A stretch of 6,712 bases of DNA, taken from positions 1 through 6,712 of the forward strand of contig DAHZDR010000430.1 in the NCBI GenBank assembly GCA_027403435.1, read 5' to 3'. Position 1 is the first letter of the stretch. Every line of letters begins with the position of its first letter. The DNA comes from Deltaproteobacteria bacterium (GTDB lineage Bacteria > Desulfobacterota > Binatia > Binatales > Binataceae). Below are positions 1-5,670 of the stretch, piece by piece. Position numbers and translations under genes: made by a program. The notes below the pieces were generated by a model, which worked only from the letters and a program-made list of their open reading frames with translations, ran no database searches and had not been told where the DNA came from.

Positions 1-326
1 GCGATCATCGCGACGACCGGCTTGGGCGAATGGGTGAGGGCGCCGCTGGCGTTGGAGGGGGCGGAGCGATAGGCGCGGGCCTGCTCGGCGTTGGCGCGAT
101 GGCTCGGGAACTCCGAAATGTCGGCGCCGGAGATAAAGGAATCGAGCGTCGCGCCGCGCATCACGATAACCCGCACGCCGGGGTCGGCGTTAAGCTCCTC
201 GACGGCGGCGACGATACCCTTCCAGGCCTCGAAGTTAAGCGCGTTTTTGACCTGCGGGCGGTTGATTACGATCCAGCCGAGGGGGGCTTCATGGACGGTC
301 AGGACGGGTTTTTCGGCGGTGCTCAT
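1..326 (-). CDS. Enoyl-CoA hydratase/isomerase (crotonase) family protein, N-terminal part, truncated by window edge
   Basis: The minus-strand frame from ATG at 326 encodes 108 complete residues and runs off the left edge, so the C-terminal half is not visible. Crotonase hallmarks are present: INRPQVKNAL at residues 21-30, SGADISEF at 66-73 (first oxyanion-hole region, matching AGAD of classical hydratases), and KPVVAMI at 102-108, which leads into the second oxyanion-hole segment. The family hydrates, isomerises or cleaves acyl-CoA thioesters in the cytoplasm. The catalytic Glu/Asp positions lie outside the window, so hydratase, isomerase or another reaction cannot be chosen. The start at 326 is preferred because AGGAAG lies about 6 bases upstream. 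An in-frame ATG at 341 would add five residues but would consume that ribosome site. The gene diverges from the SDR gene across 195 bases, and both could serve acyl-CoA or beta-oxidation-like chemistry (inference). Confidence 0.88.
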   Translation of the reverse strand, partial: MSTAEKPVLTVHEAPLGWIVINRPQVKNALNFEAWKGIVAAVEELNADPGVRVIVMRGATLDSFISGADISEFPSHRANAEQARAYRSAPSNASGALTHSPKPVVAMI

Positions 327-521
327 CGGCGGCTTCCTCATGCTGTTGCGCGCGTTTTCAACCCGAACTTTGAGCACATTTCCCCGGCATCTGAAAAGCG
401 CCGCGCGCTGTTGGTGCCGGGCAGGTTTGGCCGACTGGGCGTTTGTAATTCGGGCGCGCCCTACAGCAAGATGGCGGGGGCGCAGGGCGCCAATCTCGGA
501 TTCGGGGAAAGGGACGAACAG
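327..521. other. Divergent intergenic region between crotonase and SDR genes
   Basis: These 195 bases separate two divergent genes and must hold their promoters. A TGTAAT at 444-449 would be a good plus-strand -10 element, but no convincing -35 lies 16-18 bases upstream. On the minus strand only an isolated TTGAAA is visible, with no partner. I see no operator palindrome that stands out from the GC-rich background. Confidence 0.5.
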
Positions 522-1307
522 ATGGACCTTAAACTGGCGGGAAAGACCGCAATCGTGTTTGGCGGCAGCAAGGGACTCGGACGCGGCGGCGCCGACGCGC
601 TCGCCGGCGAAGGCGTCGCGGTCGCGGTCGCGGCGCGCGGTCAGGAGGCGATCGATCAGGCGGTCGCCGATATCAAAAAACGCGGCGGCCGGGCGATCGG
701 CGTCACCGCCGACATGTCCGATTGGCCCAGCGTCGAACGGGCCGTCGCGACGACGCGCAAGGAACTCGGGCCGATCGATATCCTGCTGAACAATACCGGC
801 GGACCGCCGCCGTCGCGCGTGATCGGGGTCGCGCCCGAAGTGTGGGAGCAGCAGTTCCGCGCGATGGTGCTGCATACGTTCCGCGTGACCGAGCTGATTC
901 TGCCCGACATGCGCTCGCGCAAATGGGGCCGAATCATCAACGTCGCGTCGGAATCGGTGGTGCAGCCGATTGCGATTATCGCGGTTTCGAACACGCTGCG
1001 CGGCGCCGTCGCCGGATGGGCCAAGACGCTGGCGGGCGAACTCGCCGGCGAGGGCGTCACCGTCAACACCCTGCTGCCGGGCGCGTTCAAGACCGACCGC
1101 GTGATGCAGGTGCAGCGGAGCATGGCGGCGCGGCAGCAAATTTCGGTCGAGGAGTTCGCCGATCGCGCGGCCAAGCAGATTCCCGTCGGCCGGATGGGCG
1201 ATCCCGCCGAGTTCGGCGCGCTGGCGGCGTTTATCGCGAGTCCGCTGGCGGGCTATATCACGGGGTCGCTGATTCGGATCGAAGGCGGCGCGATCAAGTC
1301 GATCTGA
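522..1307 (+). CDS. SDR family oxidoreductase with atypical active site (Ser/Arg at the Tyr/Lys positions)
   Basis: This is a 261-residue protein, a normal length for classical short-chain dehydrogenases/reductases, which are cytoplasmic NAD(P)-dependent Rossmann enzymes. The cofactor loop GGSKGLG is at residues 14-20, the NNTG motif (usually NNAG) at 90-93, IINVASES at 138-145, and a C-terminal ITGSLIRIEGG at 246-256 typical of FabG-like members. The canonical N-S-Y-K tetrad is not intact. Ser143 fits the catalytic Ser, but 13 residues later the expected YxxxK reads S156-N-T-L-R160, and the usual Asn reads Met115. I recall FabG-like SDRs with an SNxLR segment here, so this is probably a subfamily trait and not decay. 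The start at 522 is chosen because the fold begins there and AAAGGGACG lies upstream. The open frame extends back to base 30, but that part overlaps the crotonase gene antisense and has no domain content. Substrate unknown. Confidence 0.92.
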   Translation: MDLKLAGKTAIVFGGSKGLGRGGADALAGEGVAVAVAARGQEAIDQAVADIKKRGGRAIGVTADMSDWPSVERAVATTRKELGPIDILLNNTGGPPPSRVIGVAPEVWEQQFRAMVLHTFRVTELILPDMRSRKWGRIINVASESVVQPIAIIAVSNTLRGAVAGWAKTLAGELAGEGVTVNTLLPGAFKTDRVMQVQRSMAARQQISVEEFADRAAKQIPVGRMGDPAEFGALAAFIASPLAGYITGSLIRIEGGAIKSI

Positions 1308-1309
1308 AC

Positions 1310-1369
1310 GCGGCGCGCGGCGTCTTCAGTAACCGGGCGGGAAAAGCGCGATCCAGCCCGGCGCGCCGC
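1310..1369. terminator. Possible bidirectional hairpin between convergent SDR and NTF2-like genes
   Basis: GCGGCGCGC at 1310-1318 is the exact reverse complement of GCGCGCCGC at 1361-1369. Nested inside, CCGGGC at 1333-1338 pairs with GCCCGG at 1356-1361. The two arms share base 1361, so they compete slightly. The structure fills the 61-base gap between the convergent stop codons, where a shared terminator would be expected. There is no clear U-tract on either strand and GC-rich repeats occur by chance in this sequence, so the call is tentative. Confidence 0.3.
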
Positions 1370-1767
1370 TAATCCTCGAACAGCGGGGCTTTGGCCTTGG
1401 CGTAGGTGAGCTTCTGGACCAGCTTGCCGTCGGGCCGGAAATGCAACAGGTCGAGTCCCCGCCATGACGTCGGATGACCCTTGACGGCGAGCGTGCAGCG
1501 CCAGCTCGCCATCACCTTGCCGCTCGCCGAGTCGGCGAAAAGATCGTCGTCGAGGAATTGCATCCGGCCGAACGATCCCGTGAACTGCGGCGTGAAGGCC
1601 ATTCGAATCGCGTCGCGCCCGCGATTACGCCGGCCGTTGAATTCGTCGTAAACCGCGTCGTCGGCGAAAAATTCCATCACGGCGTCTAGGTCGACGCGGT
1701 TGAAGGCGTCGACGAACCGCCGCGTCAGATCGAGTAGTTGTTCGCGATTCATCGTTGAGTCAGCCAT
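1369..1767 (-). CDS. NTF2/SnoaL-like domain protein
   Basis: This is a 132-residue cone-shaped alpha+beta domain of the NTF2/SnoaL type. Residues 7-35 form the N-terminal helices (LLDLTRRFVDAFNRVDLDAV, then MEFFADDAVY). GRRNRGRDAIRMAF at 45-58 is the typical 'G...G.dai' segment, and the C-terminal strands carry WRGLDLLHFRPDGKL at 102-116. Members include polyketide cyclases, ketosteroid isomerases, limonene-epoxide hydrolases and ring-hydroxylating subunits, as well as many without known activity. Nothing visible fixes which applies here. The start at 1767 is supported by AAAGGAG seven bases upstream. Met6 (base 1752) is an alternative. It is the last gene of a three-gene minus-strand operon, 19 bases after the stop of an LLM oxidoreductase gene, so it may process or bind the product of that enzyme (inference). 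Confidence 0.87.
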   Translation of the reverse strand: MADSTMNREQLLDLTRRFVDAFNRVDLDAVMEFFADDAVYDEFNGRRNRGRDAIRMAFTPQFTGSFGRMQFLDDDLFADSASGKVMASWRCTLAVKGHPTSWRGLDLLHFRPDGKLVQKLTYAKAKAPLFED

Positions 1768-1786
1768 CCGCACGCTCCTTTGGCCG

Positions 1787-2644
1787 TCACAGTTTGGCGA
1801 TGATGTCGTTGGCGATGCGTTCCAGTCCGGCGCGGAGTTTCGCCGGATCGCTCGCGGGCGGACCAAAGACCACCCGCTGGACGCCGATGTCACCGGCGGC
1901 GCGGACCGCGTCGAGCTTCGCCGCGCCCATCGCGGTGAATTCGATCGCGTCGGGATTGCGGCCGGCTTTTTTCGCCTCCTCGCGCACGGTCGCGAAGATC
2001 GCCTTCAGCTTCGCCGGTTCAACGATGGTCGGAAAAAAGCCGTCGCCGAAGCGTCCCGCCCGGCGCGCCGCGGCCGGAGAATGCCCTCCGACGTGAATCG
2101 GGATTCCGCCCGGCTGGACCGGCTTGGGCAGGCTTTTGACGTCGTGGAAATGGAAATGTTCGCCGTGGAAGCTCGCGGGATTATCGCGCCATAACGCGCG
2201 CAGCGCCTGAATCGATTCGTCGGTGATTGCGCCGCGCCGATGGAAATCGACGCCGACCGCGGCGAATTCCTCCTTCATCCAGCCGCTGCCGATCCCGAGC
2301 ATCATCCGGCCGTGCGACAGGAGATCGATCGTCGCCAGTTGCTTGGCGAGATAGAGCGGATGGCGTTGCGGCAGAATCACGATGCCGGTGGCGAGCTTGA
2401 TCCGGCTGGTGACGGCGGCGGCGTAGCCGAGCGGAATCAGCGGATCGGGAATCGCGACGTGGTCGCCGCCCGGCATCTGGCCGTCCTTCGATCCGGGATA
2501 GGGCGTATGCGGTTGCGGGACGACCACGTGTTCGACCGTCCAGAGCGATTCGAAGCCGAATTCCTCGGCCTCGCGGGCGAGTTGACCGAACAGCTCGGGC
2601 CGGCTGAACGGCCCCGAATTGGCGAAGATGATTCCGGCTTTCAT
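1787..2644 (-). CDS. LLM class oxidoreductase, probably F420-dependent (Rv2161c-like), downstream tandem copy
   Basis: This is a 285-residue luciferase-like TIM-barrel protein. Features in order: MKAGIIFANSGPF at 1-13 (first barrel strand), ESLWTVEHVVVP at 32-43, IKLATGIVILPQRHPL at 82-97, HGRMMLGIGSGWMKEEF at 111-127, and IHVGGHSPAAARRAGRFGDG at 183-202, the cofactor-phosphate-binding region of LLM enzymes. The overall pattern resembles the TIGR03619 (Rv2161c-like) F420 family, recalled by eye and not by search. Such enzymes transfer hydride from, or oxygenate with, a reduced deazaflavin or flavin; the substrate is unknown. The start at 2644 begins the barrel. The ribosome site is weak (AAAAGGG about 8 bases upstream), which fits translation within an operon. 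It lies 41 bases after its paralog and 19 before the NTF2-like gene. The frame stays open upstream to 4462, but that extension overlaps other genes and is spurious. Confidence 0.92.
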   Translation of the reverse strand: MKAGIIFANSGPFSRPELFGQLAREAEEFGFESLWTVEHVVVPQPHTPYPGSKDGQMPGGDHVAIPDPLIPLGYAAAVTSRIKLATGIVILPQRHPLYLAKQLATIDLLSHGRMMLGIGSGWMKEEFAAVGVDFHRRGAITDESIQALRALWRDNPASFHGEHFHFHDVKSLPKPVQPGGIPIHVGGHSPAAARRAGRFGDGFFPTIVEPAKLKAIFATVREEAKKAGRNPDAIEFTAMGAAKLDAVRAAGDIGVQRVVFGPPASDPAKLRAGLERIANDIIAKL

Positions 2645-2685
2645 TTTTTGCCCTTTTCGGTTGCGCCGCGGCGGCTGGTTTGGCG

Positions 2686-3546
2686 TCAGAGCTTGGCGAT
2701 TACGTCGTTGGCGAGCTTTTCGAGTCCGCGCGTCAGGCCCTCTTTGTCGAAGGCGGGCGGCGCGATCACGGCGCGCGAAATGCCGAGGTCGCGATACGAT
2801 TTGAGCGCGTCGGCGTCGGCCCGGCCCATGCATGAGAGTTCGATCGCGTCGGGATTGCGGCCGGCCTGCCGCGCCACGTCGCGCGTGATCGCGAACAGCT
2901 CCTTGAGCTTCGCGTGATCGGCGATTGCGGGAAAAAAGCCGTCGCCGAAACGTCCCGCGCGGCGCGCGGCGGCGGGCGAATGACCGCCCACGTGGATCGG
3001 CACGCCGCCCTTCTGGATCGGCTTGGGAAAGCTCATCAGCGGGCCGAAACTGAAATGTTTGCCGTGATAGCTGGAGGGATTGCCGCCCCATACCGCGCGC
3101 ATCGCCTGGATCGCTTCGTCGGTGCGGGCTCCGCGCTGGCGGAAATCGAGGCCGAGCGCGTCGAACTCCTCTTTGAGCCATCCGGAGCCGATGCCGAGGA
3201 TCATCCGGCCGTGCGAGAGCGCGTCGAGCGTCGCGACTTCCTTGGCGGTGTACAGCGGATGGCGCTGCGGCAGAATCAGGATGCCGGTGGCGAGCTTGAC
3301 CTTCGCGGTCAGCGCGGCGATGAAGCCGAGCGGAATCAGCGGATCGGGAATCGAAACGTCCTCGCCGCCGGGAATCTTGCCGCTTTTCGAGTAGGGATAG
3401 GGCGACTGGTAGCCCTGCGGAATCACCACGTGCTCGACCGTCCAGAGCGATTCGACGCCGCATTTTTCGGCCGTGACCGCCAGATGGGCGAGCAGTTCGG
3501 GGTTGCTGAAGGGACCGGAATTGACGAACATCAGGCCGATTTTCAT
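2686..3546 (-). CDS. LLM class oxidoreductase, probably F420-dependent (Rv2161c-like), first tandem copy
   Basis: This is a 286-residue LLM TIM-barrel protein and the first gene of the minus-strand operon. It aligns end to end with the following gene with a single one-residue gap near residue 48, at about 60-65% identity by eye. MKIGLMFVNSGPF opens the barrel. ESLWTVEHVVIPQ at 32-44, VKLATGILILPQRHPL at 83-98, HGRMILGIGSGWLKEEF at 112-128 and the cofactor-binding IHVGGHSPAAARRAGRFGDG at 184-203 are shared. The copies differ most at residues 240-275 and around 166-172, regions near the barrel mouth where substrate choice could differ (inference). The start at 3546 has AAGGAG nine bases upstream. 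An in-frame ATG further upstream at 3609 adds residues without domain character. The promoter should lie in the 118-bp region shared with the divergent LLM gene, but I find no convincing -35/-10 pair for this direction. Confidence 0.93.
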   Translation of the reverse strand: MKIGLMFVNSGPFSNPELLAHLAVTAEKCGVESLWTVEHVVIPQGYQSPYPYSKSGKIPGGEDVSIPDPLIPLGFIAALTAKVKLATGILILPQRHPLYTAKEVATLDALSHGRMILGIGSGWLKEEFDALGLDFRQRGARTDEAIQAMRAVWGGNPSSYHGKHFSFGPLMSFPKPIQKGGVPIHVGGHSPAAARRAGRFGDGFFPAIADHAKLKELFAITRDVARQAGRNPDAIELSCMGRADADALKSYRDLGISRAVIAPPAFDKEGLTRGLEKLANDVIAKL

Positions 3547-3664
3547 GATGCGGCGCTCCTTGGACGATCGAATGGATTGAAGGATTTGTAGCGCGGCGGG
3601 CTGGTTCAAGGGAAACGCTCGCGGGCCGCTTTACGCGGGCGGCGCGGCAGGTTATTACGGAACG
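3547..3664. other. Bidirectional promoter region between the LLM operon and the MSMEG_4141-like LLM gene
   Basis: These 118 bases lie between the two divergent starts at 3546 and 3665. They hold the AAGGAG ribosome site of the minus-strand operon at its left end and the candidate plus-strand promoter at its right end. A regulator binding here could control both LLM transcription units together. No clear operator repeat is visible, and no regulator gene lies in the window. Confidence 0.5.
3630..3658 (+). promoter_or_regulatory. Candidate promoter of the divergent LLM/lipoprotein pair, possibly leaderless
   Basis: TTTACG (3630-3635), 17 bases, then TATTAC (3653-3658) match four of six bases at each sigma-70-type element. 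A start site about seven bases after the -10 element would fall at or next to the ATG at 3665, giving a leaderless message. This agrees with the absence of a good Shine-Dalgarno sequence before that gene (only ACGGA). It is weak pattern evidence in GC-rich DNA. Confidence 0.25.
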
Positions 3665-4540
3665 ATGGAACTCGGCAAATTCGGAGTATGGTTCTTTCTC
3701 GACGGCATGAAGGCGCCTGAAACCGCGGCCTTTGTGCGCAAGGTCGAAAAACTCGGCTACAGCGCGATGTGGATACCGGAGGCGGTCGGACGCGAGCCGT
3801 TCGCGCATGCCGGCTATCTTGCGGCGCATACCGAGCGCCTGATTTTCGCCACCGGCATCGCGAATATCTGGGCGCGCGATCCGATTACGATGTCCGCCGC
3901 GTCGAAGACCGTCGGCGAGCTGTCGAACGGACGCTTCCTGCTCGGCATCGGCGTCAGCCACAAGCCGCTGGTCGCGAATCTGCGCGGACATTCCTACGAC
4001 AAGCCCTATAGCTACATGAAGGAATATTTGCCGAAGCTCAAAGCGGCGTTGTATCGCGCGCCCGCGCCGAAGGAGGACGTGCCGATCGTGATCGCCGCGC
4101 TCCATCCGAAGATGCTGGCGCTGGCCGCCGCCGAAACCAACGGCACGCACACCTATTTCGTCCCGCCGGAGCATACCGCGAAAGTGCGCGCCGCGATCGG
4201 GCCGAAGCCGTGGATTTGCGCGGCGCAGGCGGTGATCCTCGAAACCGACGCGGCGAAAGCCCGCGCGGCGGCGCGCGCGTACATGAAGACCTACGCGCCG
4301 CGGTTGCCCAACTACACCAATAATCTGAAGAACCTGGGCTGGAAGGACGAGGATTTCGCCAACGGCTGCAGCGACGCGCTGGTTGACGCGATCGTCGCGT
4401 GGGGCACGGAGACCAAAATCCGCGACCGCATCGACGCCCATCTGAAGGCCGGCGCGACCCACGTCTGTATCCTGCCGCTCAAGGTCGATAGCGAGGCGCT
4501 GCCGGACGAACGCGCGATGGAAGCGCTCGCGCCGAAGTGA
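3665..4540 (+). CDS. LLM class oxidoreductase, probable F420-dependent, MSMEG_4141-like family
   Basis: This 291-residue luciferase-like TIM-barrel protein belongs to a different branch from the tandem pair. It begins LGKFGVWFFLDGM (3-15). It carries MWIPEAVGRE (35-44), the very characteristic ATGIANIWARDPITM (62-76), and NGRFLLGIGVSHKPLV (88-103) followed by RGHSYDKP (107-114). I associate this combination with the TIGR03620 (MSMEG_4141) group of predicted F420-dependent oxidoreductases. Function in that group is largely inferred from fold; substrates are unknown. The ATG at 3665 fits the expected N-terminus of the family, but the ribosome-binding site is poor. The TGA stop overlaps the GTG of the next gene (GTGA at 4537-4540), which suggests translational coupling. 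It diverges from the tandem LLM operon, so the two transcription units could share control through the 118-bp region between them. Confidence 0.92.
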   Translation: MELGKFGVWFFLDGMKAPETAAFVRKVEKLGYSAMWIPEAVGREPFAHAGYLAAHTERLIFATGIANIWARDPITMSAASKTVGELSNGRFLLGIGVSHKPLVANLRGHSYDKPYSYMKEYLPKLKAALYRAPAPKEDVPIVIAALHPKMLALAAAETNGTHTYFVPPEHTAKVRAAIGPKPWICAAQAVILETDAAKARAAARAYMKTYAPRLPNYTNNLKNLGWKDEDFANGCSDALVDAIVAWGTETKIRDRIDAHLKAGATHVCILPLKVDSEALPDERAMEALAPK

Positions 4541-4851
4541 CGCGCCGCCTGGTTAGATCCGCGTTGACGGCGTGCGCGATCATGTTCGCGATCGCGGCTG
4601 GCGCGGCCGGATGCGGTCCGTCGGCGGAAGAGGTCGCGCGGGAGCGGGCGCAGGCCCTCCAGGCGCAGCGTCAGGCGGAACAGGCGCAGGCCGCGGCCGA
4701 ACAGGCGCGTGAGGCCGCGCTCAAGGCGCAGGTGGCGGCGGATCAGGCGCAAAAGGCGGTGGCCGACGCGACCCGCGAAATCAACCGCGTCGCCGCCCAT
4801 CTCGATCAAATGGAACGCGCCCGCAACGCGGCGGACGGCGCCTCGCGCTGA
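4537..4851 (+). CDS. Small alanine-rich coiled-coil lipoprotein (Lpp-like architecture)
   Basis: This 104-residue protein starts with GTG, overlapping the stop of the preceding LLM gene by four bases. Residues 1-25 form a lipoprotein signal: a basic start (TRRLVR), a hydrophobic stretch, then lipobox A-A-G-C with the lipidated cysteine at 26. Gly27, not Asp, follows, which in enterobacterial-type sorting favours the outer membrane. Residues 30-98 are almost pure Ala/Gln/Glu/Arg/Lys with seven-residue-like spacing of Ala, predicting one long helix or alanine-zipper coiled coil. The size and plan resemble Braun's lipoprotein, but the C-terminus is GASR and has no terminal Lys, so covalent peptidoglycan attachment by the Lpp route is not expected. 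No strong ribosome site is visible (a GGAAG lies about 15 bases upstream), so coupling to the upstream gene is likely. I do not recognise a named family. Confidence 0.8.
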   Translation: MTRRLVRSALTACAIMFAIAAGAAGCGPSAEEVARERAQALQAQRQAEQAQAAAEQAREAALKAQVAADQAQKAVADATREINRVAAHLDQMERARNAADGASR

Positions 4852-4872
4852 GTGCCGCATCGCGGCGGCGCC

Positions 4873-4901
4873 TTGTCTCGCGCGGCAACTGTTGTCATAA
4901 C
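4873..4901 (+). promoter_or_regulatory. Candidate promoter for the GST-family gene
   Basis: TTGTCT (4873-4878), 17 bases, then CATAAC (4896-4901) match four of six bases at each sigma-70-type element. The site lies in the 100-base gap after the lipoprotein gene and would give a leader of about 45 bases. The AT-rich -10 stands out locally, but this is a weak consensus match. Confidence 0.3.
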
Positions 4902-4951
4902 GCAAACGCGGAGGCCCGGAACGATCGCCGCCGCGGGGGAATGTTTGGACG

Positions 4952-5596
4952 ATGAAACTTTACAACATGAATCTTTCGAACTTCGCGACCAAGTCGCGAA
5001 TCGTCATCTATGAAAAGGGCGCCAACGTCGAAATCGTTGCGCCGCCCGGCGCGGGACTCAAGTCGTCCGAATATCTGGCGATAAATCCGCTCGGCAAAAT
5101 TCCCTGCCTCGACGCCGACGGCCTGATCATTCCGGAATCCGAAACGATCAACGAATACCTCGAGGAAAAATATCCGCATCCGCGCCTGATGCCGGCGAAT
5201 CCCGAGGATCGCGCGCGCGTGCGCCATTTCACCCGCTTCCATGACCTTTATCTCGAACCGCCGTTGCGCGCGCTGTTCGGCCAACTGAATCCCAAGAGCC
5301 GCGACGACAAGGTCGTCACCGAAAAGCTCACCGAATTGCAGGGCCGGCTCGATCAGCTTGAAGCGACGCTGGCCGCGGGCGGCTATGCGGCCGGCGCCGA
5401 TTTCACGCTGGCGGACTGCGCGCTCGCGCCGACGGTCTTTTTCGTCGTCAACCTGCTGCCCGGCTTCGGCGCGAAGCCGCCGCTGGAGGGACGGCCGCGG
5501 CTCGCGGCGTGGTGGAAAAAAGTCCAGGAGCGGCCGTCGGTAAAAAAGGCCCTCGCCGAGATGGCCGAGGCGCTCAAGGCGATGCTCGGCGGCTGA
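4952..5596 (+). CDS. Glutathione S-transferase family protein
   Basis: This 214-residue protein has the two-domain layout of cytosolic GSTs. The N-terminal thioredoxin-like domain (about 1-78) has MKLYNMNLSNFATKSR at the start, with Ser9 in the position where theta/zeta-like enzymes carry a glutathione-activating Ser. It also has NPLGKIPCL at 45-53 (conserved cis-Pro51) and P61-E62-S63/E64-type glutathione-binding residues in IPESETINEYLEEKYP (60-75). The all-helical C-terminal domain (about 85-214) contains GADFTLADCALAP at 148-160, the N-capping box and hydrophobic staple of GSTs. Expected roles are glutathione conjugation, isomerisation or peroxide reduction in the cytoplasm; the substrate cannot be inferred. 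The start at 4952 matches the usual family N-terminus, with GGGGGA ending 11 bases upstream. It converges on the fourth LLM gene across a strong hairpin. It is separated from the lipoprotein gene by 100 bases, so is probably its own unit. Confidence 0.93.
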   Translation: MKLYNMNLSNFATKSRIVIYEKGANVEIVAPPGAGLKSSEYLAINPLGKIPCLDADGLIIPESETINEYLEEKYPHPRLMPANPEDRARVRHFTRFHDLYLEPPLRALFGQLNPKSRDDKVVTEKLTELQGRLDQLEATLAAGGYAAGADFTLADCALAPTVFFVVNLLPGFGAKPPLEGRPRLAAWWKKVQERPSVKKALAEMAEALKAMLGG

Positions 5597-5632
5597 CGCC
5601 GACGCGCATCGTCCCAATCTCTGGCCAGGCGA

Positions 5633-5670
5633 ACGGCGCGGCGGCGCGATTACGCCGCGCCGTGATTATT
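5633..5670 (+). terminator. Strong GC hairpin, probable Rho-independent terminator after the GST gene
   Basis: ACGGCGCGGCG at 5633-5643 is the exact reverse complement of CGCCGCGCCGT at 5653-5663, giving an 11-bp perfect stem with a 9-base loop. On the plus strand it is followed by GATTATTT, a short T-rich run. It sits 36 bases after the GST stop, in the gap between convergent genes, which is where a terminator is expected. On the minus strand there is no T-tract after the stem, so termination of the opposing LLM gene here is less certain. Confidence 0.65.

Larger units (their letters stand above)
1787..3546 (-). repeat. Tandem gene duplication (two LLM paralogs in direct orientation)
   Basis: The genes at 2686-3546 and 1787-2644 are co-oriented full-length paralogs. 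Their DNA has diverged at many silent sites, so the duplication is not recent. Some blocks are nonetheless identical: 30 bases at 2425-2454 match 3324-3353 exactly, and about 20 bases beginning ggaaaaaagccg (near 2032 and 2931) also match. Confidence 0.85.

Noticed and set aside
30..521. N-terminal extension of the SDR open frame back to base 30
   Set aside because: It is antisense to the crotonase gene, Gly-rich and without domain content. The SDR fold and a ribosome site support the start at 522.
1700..3591. Plus-strand open frames (1700-2194, 2240-2917, 2914-3591) opposite the tandem LLM genes
   Set aside because: They are antisense shadows of the paralogs; their resemblance to one another only reflects the duplication on the other strand. 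Composition is Arg/Asp/Glu-rich with no recognisable domain.
2645..4462. Minus-strand open frame running upstream of the second LLM copy, giving an apparent 891-residue protein
   Set aside because: Only the last 285 residues are real. The rest is Arg/Ala-rich shadow sequence overlapping the first LLM copy in another frame and lying antisense to the MSMEG_4141-like gene. Lack of stops is normal in DNA this GC-rich.
4625..4760. Repeated CAGGCGCAG-like units inside the lipoprotein gene
   Set aside because: The near-repeats follow from the Ala/Gln/Glu heptad-like protein composition. They are not a separate DNA repeat or array.
4312..4905. Minus-strand open frame opposite the LLM end and the lipoprotein gene
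   Set aside because: Its Arg/Leu-rich repeats are the antisense reading of the lipoprotein's Ala/Gln/Glu codons. No plausible domain.
4895..5617. Minus-strand 240-codon open frame opposite the GST gene
   Set aside because: It mirrors the GST gene almost exactly; the GST reading has full family motifs and this one has none.
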